64,000 nt of DNA from Hirudinaria manillensis (lineage: Eukaryota > Annelida > Clitellata > Hirudinida > Hirudinidae), in contig CM067533.1 in NCBI GenBank assembly GCA_034509925.1, positions 8,569,656 to 8,633,655 of the forward strand. Direction: 5' to 3'. The notes under the pieces are model-generated. The model saw nothing but the letters and a program-made list of their open reading frames with translations, did not search any database and was not told where the DNA came from. Positions 51,008-64,000 of this stretch are shown piece by piece (the stretch's first letter is position 1; each line of letters starts with the position of its first letter). A program made the translations under genes and the position numbers.

Positions 51008-51240
51008 ACATGTATGTATGTGTATATAAACAAATATATGTATGCATGTATGTAATGTATGTATGTGTGTATGTATGTATGCATGTATGTATGTACGTAC
51101 GTACGTACGTACGTACGTATGTATGTATGTATGTATGTATGTATGTATGTATGCATGTATGTATGTACGTACGTACGTACGTACGTACGTATGTATGTAT
51201 GTATGTATGTATGTATGTATGTATGTATGTATGCATGTAT
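51008..51240. repeat. Compound TATG / TACG array with internal duplication
   Basis: TATG units alternate with two blocks of self-complementary TACG units (about 51094-51118 and 51166-51190). A GCATG marks the start of each higher-order unit at 51081, 51153 and 51233, giving periods of 72 and 80 bp. Confidence 0.92.
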
Positions 51241-51781
51241 GTCTGGTATCACATCTCAGACGATTGGAAACGAGGCGGCTTACGACAATCAATTTGGGAT
51301 TCGACATTGGCTGGATTCGAACAGAATGCGACAAAAAAGTACTTTTCAAGTGCTACTTAAAGCCCAAAAGTGGACGATTCCCCGACGTACTGGCAGGGAG
51401 TGCCATGGGGGGACGAGCCCCGACACTCACTGGGCGGGAGGGGAGAAGGTCGTGCTGCACGGGGGGCTGGATGATGGTCGAGCTCCGTGCCTTATATACA
51501 GAAAAACAAGAAATGTCGGCTCGCGATGTTCGCAGAAGAATCGAAGAAAGTGAAACGAAATGAAGAAAAACAACCGAAGGCGAGACGGATCGGACGCCCT
51601 TGCAGCCCGGAGAACGAAGACTCATTGGACGGAGGTCGGAAAGAAGGCGGAGCCGACTCATTTTATGGACTATTTACAAGCATCGAATCCGTCCTCTCCG
51701 TCGGACGGAGGCCGGAAACGGGTGCAGCCGATCGCAGTCTTTCGACGTCCGTCACGTCCTGCCCGCCAAAACGAGGGACTC

Positions 51782-61911
<10,130 letters not shown>

Positions 61912-63680
61912 AACTTAAACACACACAAAAAAATTGAGCCTTTGATCTCAGACAAATCTGATGGTTCAGATAATTAATAACAGTAACTCCTGACATCTAT
62001 CGGGGACTGCTGATCACGAAAAGAAACGGCGGTTTATATAGGAGTACTGGTGATGATATCAATGATATCAATGATATCGTTAGGTAATGGTTGACAGGGG
62101 AGTAGATCACTTGAGTCAGTTACAGAGTAGTTTATTAGGTCTCTCAACAAATATGAACTTTAAGCTCAGGTTAGCTGAGGTCATTTATAGAAGTGCAATG
62201 AATTATTGAATGCTAATGTAAATCATTTCAATTGAACTGTCAAATCACAATCATTAGAAATTGGTCAAATGGTTTCAGGTGCTCCACTATGAGCTCAGAC
62301 AGTGGAAGAGATTCCACTTTTGGAACAAAGGCAGGACTAATGACGTGCTAGAATAAAATGCTAGAAGCTAATAGAGCAGGGACATGGTATCATTAACACA
62401 ACAGCAACGCAATTAAACGAGACTGCTTTCAGTTTTTTGAGATACCATGATTGGTGATCATGGATGTCTTCAAATAAAAATAGGCCTGGCTCGGGAATAT
62501 TTCGCAACTGTTTTCGATAACGTCTAATGGAGGCCAGTTCATGGGCATAAATTATGCATTTGGACAAAGATAGGAATAGACTTGACAATTTTAATGCATT
62601 TTAAGTCGTCCTCCATTTTATTAGCAGCACATTATGCATAAATTACCCAAGAGACCGATGGACAATTATGAGCTGAATAATGATGGGACATTGCAGATTG
62701 AGGGGTCCGATGATTAACTTCGTATGTAAATGTGACCTCCAGTTTGGAATCGACCAGAATAACGTCGAATTAACAACAAATTGCTACATTTTTTTTAATT
62801 TAATAAAAATCCATCATAATTACCATTACAGTAATAACCATCTCTCTTTGGAAAACATAAAAATAGCAAAAATAGGGGTCTAAAAACTTCCCAGTAATGG
62901 TTTGAGATTTTCTAGAATTTCGAATAGTCAAGGGTCGGAGATTATCCAGAATTAATGTTGAATAGTCAAGAGTCAGATCAAAACATGCACAACAAATTGT
63001 TTTGACAGTCATTGAGGCTGTCCAATTGTCAACCAGGGAGATTCCATCAGACCCCTTTCATGAATCATGCAAGCATCAATCCATCACTATCATCATCACC
63101 ATCATCATCATCAGCATCCCAACGAGGAGATTTCGAAACAGTACCGACTTCGATGTTGTTGCATGTAATCATTCATGACGTAAACAGGGAAAGAAGGAGA
63201 GGCCAACACATGCAATCCGAGAGAGAGAGAGTTCGCATAGCTGGCATAAGCGCACGCATCATCAGGACACATATTTAGGCCCTAAGGTAATCGATGGATG
63301 GTCGGACGGATGGATGGGTACGTGGCAGAGAAACTGAGAGTGGTCCATTAAGCAGTCGATCAAACTGTCGATAAATATAAATAAATGACCGACTGGAGTG
63401 TGGGAATGGGTATAAGTTTTGACAATAAAGGTCAAAGGTTCAGGTTCATTAATGACTGGCCATAAAGCTTCGAGCTCCAGTGATCAATGTCAATGGATGT
63501 TCAATTCGAAACCAGGGTTGTCATGACGACGAAGATTGCTAGATGACGCCAGATAAACTCAAAAAAAAAACGATGTCAAACAATACATGGAAACTAGGTC
63601 GACTGAGTGGGATGGTCGATAGGATCATTTTACGAAAATAACACCAATAAGCACGAGAAAAAAAATAACAAAATAATAAA

Positions 63681-63758
<78 letters not shown>

Positions 63759-64000
63759 GCACTCAAGCACGCGAGCGTGTATTCGATAACGACGAATGTT
63801 CGGGGAAAAAAATACTGGAAGGAATAAATAGGAATAGCAAAAGAAACAAAAGCCAAATGCATCCGATATGCGGGTAAACAGCCCGCCAAAGGAGCGCCTG
63901 TCAATGAATAGAAACACAATCAAACAAATGGAGACGAGATCACATCCATGCATGTGTGCGCGCGTTTCTTTTTGTGTGTGCGTGTGCGAGAACGTTCATA
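61912..64000. other. Upstream flank of PKN, no further gene
   Basis: About 2.1 kb of mostly unique sequence holding the expected PKN promoter and 5' UTR. A GATATCAAT triplication lies at about 62055-62080 and a TAA microsatellite at 63682-63756. No exon with a recognisable domain is seen. Confidence 0.6.
63682..63756. repeat. (TAA)n microsatellite
   Basis: About 25 uninterrupted TAA units. Confidence 0.95.

Larger units (their letters stand above)
48604..51781. other. Tail-to-tail region between MKK3/6 and PKN
   Basis: Contains the 3' UTRs of both genes. No other gene is seen. Short AAT runs occur at 50597-50630 and 50772-50811, and the TATG/TACG array lies at 51008-51240. I did not find a canonical AATAAA on the minus strand close after the PKN stop. 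Confidence 0.6.

Noticed and set aside
51305..51325. GGATTCGAAC motif, a possible tRNA T-loop on the minus strand
   Set aside because: The flanking bases do not form a T stem and I see no matching D-arm or acceptor stem.
50925..51563. Tyr-Val-Arg-Thr / Met-Tyr-Val-Cys frames on both strands
   Set aside because: They arise from the TATG/TACG array; the non-repeat tail has no recognisable domain and lies downstream of the PKN stop.

Overview
The window is nuclear genomic DNA from an animal, most likely an invertebrate bilaterian. Every gene I can build has GT-AG introns and uses the standard genetic code. The set of families (SIX3/6 homeobox, protein kinase N with HR1 repeats, MKK3/6, OS-9, AHA1, CCDC12) is metazoan. 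The phylum cannot be settled by reading alone. The DNA between exons is extremely rich in simple repeats: GAT/ATC, TTA, CCAT, GAGT, CATA, TATG and CAA runs. Most of the longer open frames outside the genes are translations of these repeats.

Layout. 1-4159: repeat-rich DNA with no gene recognised. 4160-7408 (+): a four-exon gene for a protein with four canonical EF-hands. 8543-12837 (-): an 11-exon OS-9-type ER lectin gene. 13319-14434 (-): CCDC12, a small spliceosome-associated protein, in the same orientation just upstream of OS-9. 14435-25550: about 11 kb with no convincing gene. 25551-30932 (-): a two-exon SIX3/6 (Optix) homeobox gene whose 2.9-kb intron carries a pure 528-bp GAGT microsatellite. 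30933-40412: about 9.5 kb with no convincing gene, including a 300-bp TTA array. 40413-42827 (+): AHSA1, activator of HSP90 ATPase, nine exons. 45602-48603 (+): a p38-pathway MAP kinase kinase (MKK3/6), nine exons. 51782-61911 (-): protein kinase N, 17 exons, tail to tail with MKK3/6. 61912-64000: upstream flank of PKN.

For all seven genes I joined exons by hand at GT/AG sites. The joined coding lengths are divisible by three: 741, 1938, 357, 2490, 1041, 1020 and 3093 nt. They predict proteins of 246, 645, 118, 829, 346, 339 and 1030 residues. Human family members, from memory, are close in length for OS9, AHSA1, MKK6 and PKN. CCDC12 is shorter and SIX3/6 much longer.

The genes do not form an operon. 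OS-9 acts in ER-associated degradation, AHSA1 in the HSP90 cycle, CCDC12 in splicing, SIX3/6 in anterior and eye patterning, and MKK3/6 and PKN in stress and Rho signalling. I found no CRISPR, bacterial, viral or intact transposon signal and no new molecular system. The most useful points for follow-up are the KDEL-like C-terminus of the OS-9 homologue, the very long SIX3/6 C-terminal exon, the adjacency of MKK3/6 and PKN, and the unusual repeat arrays.
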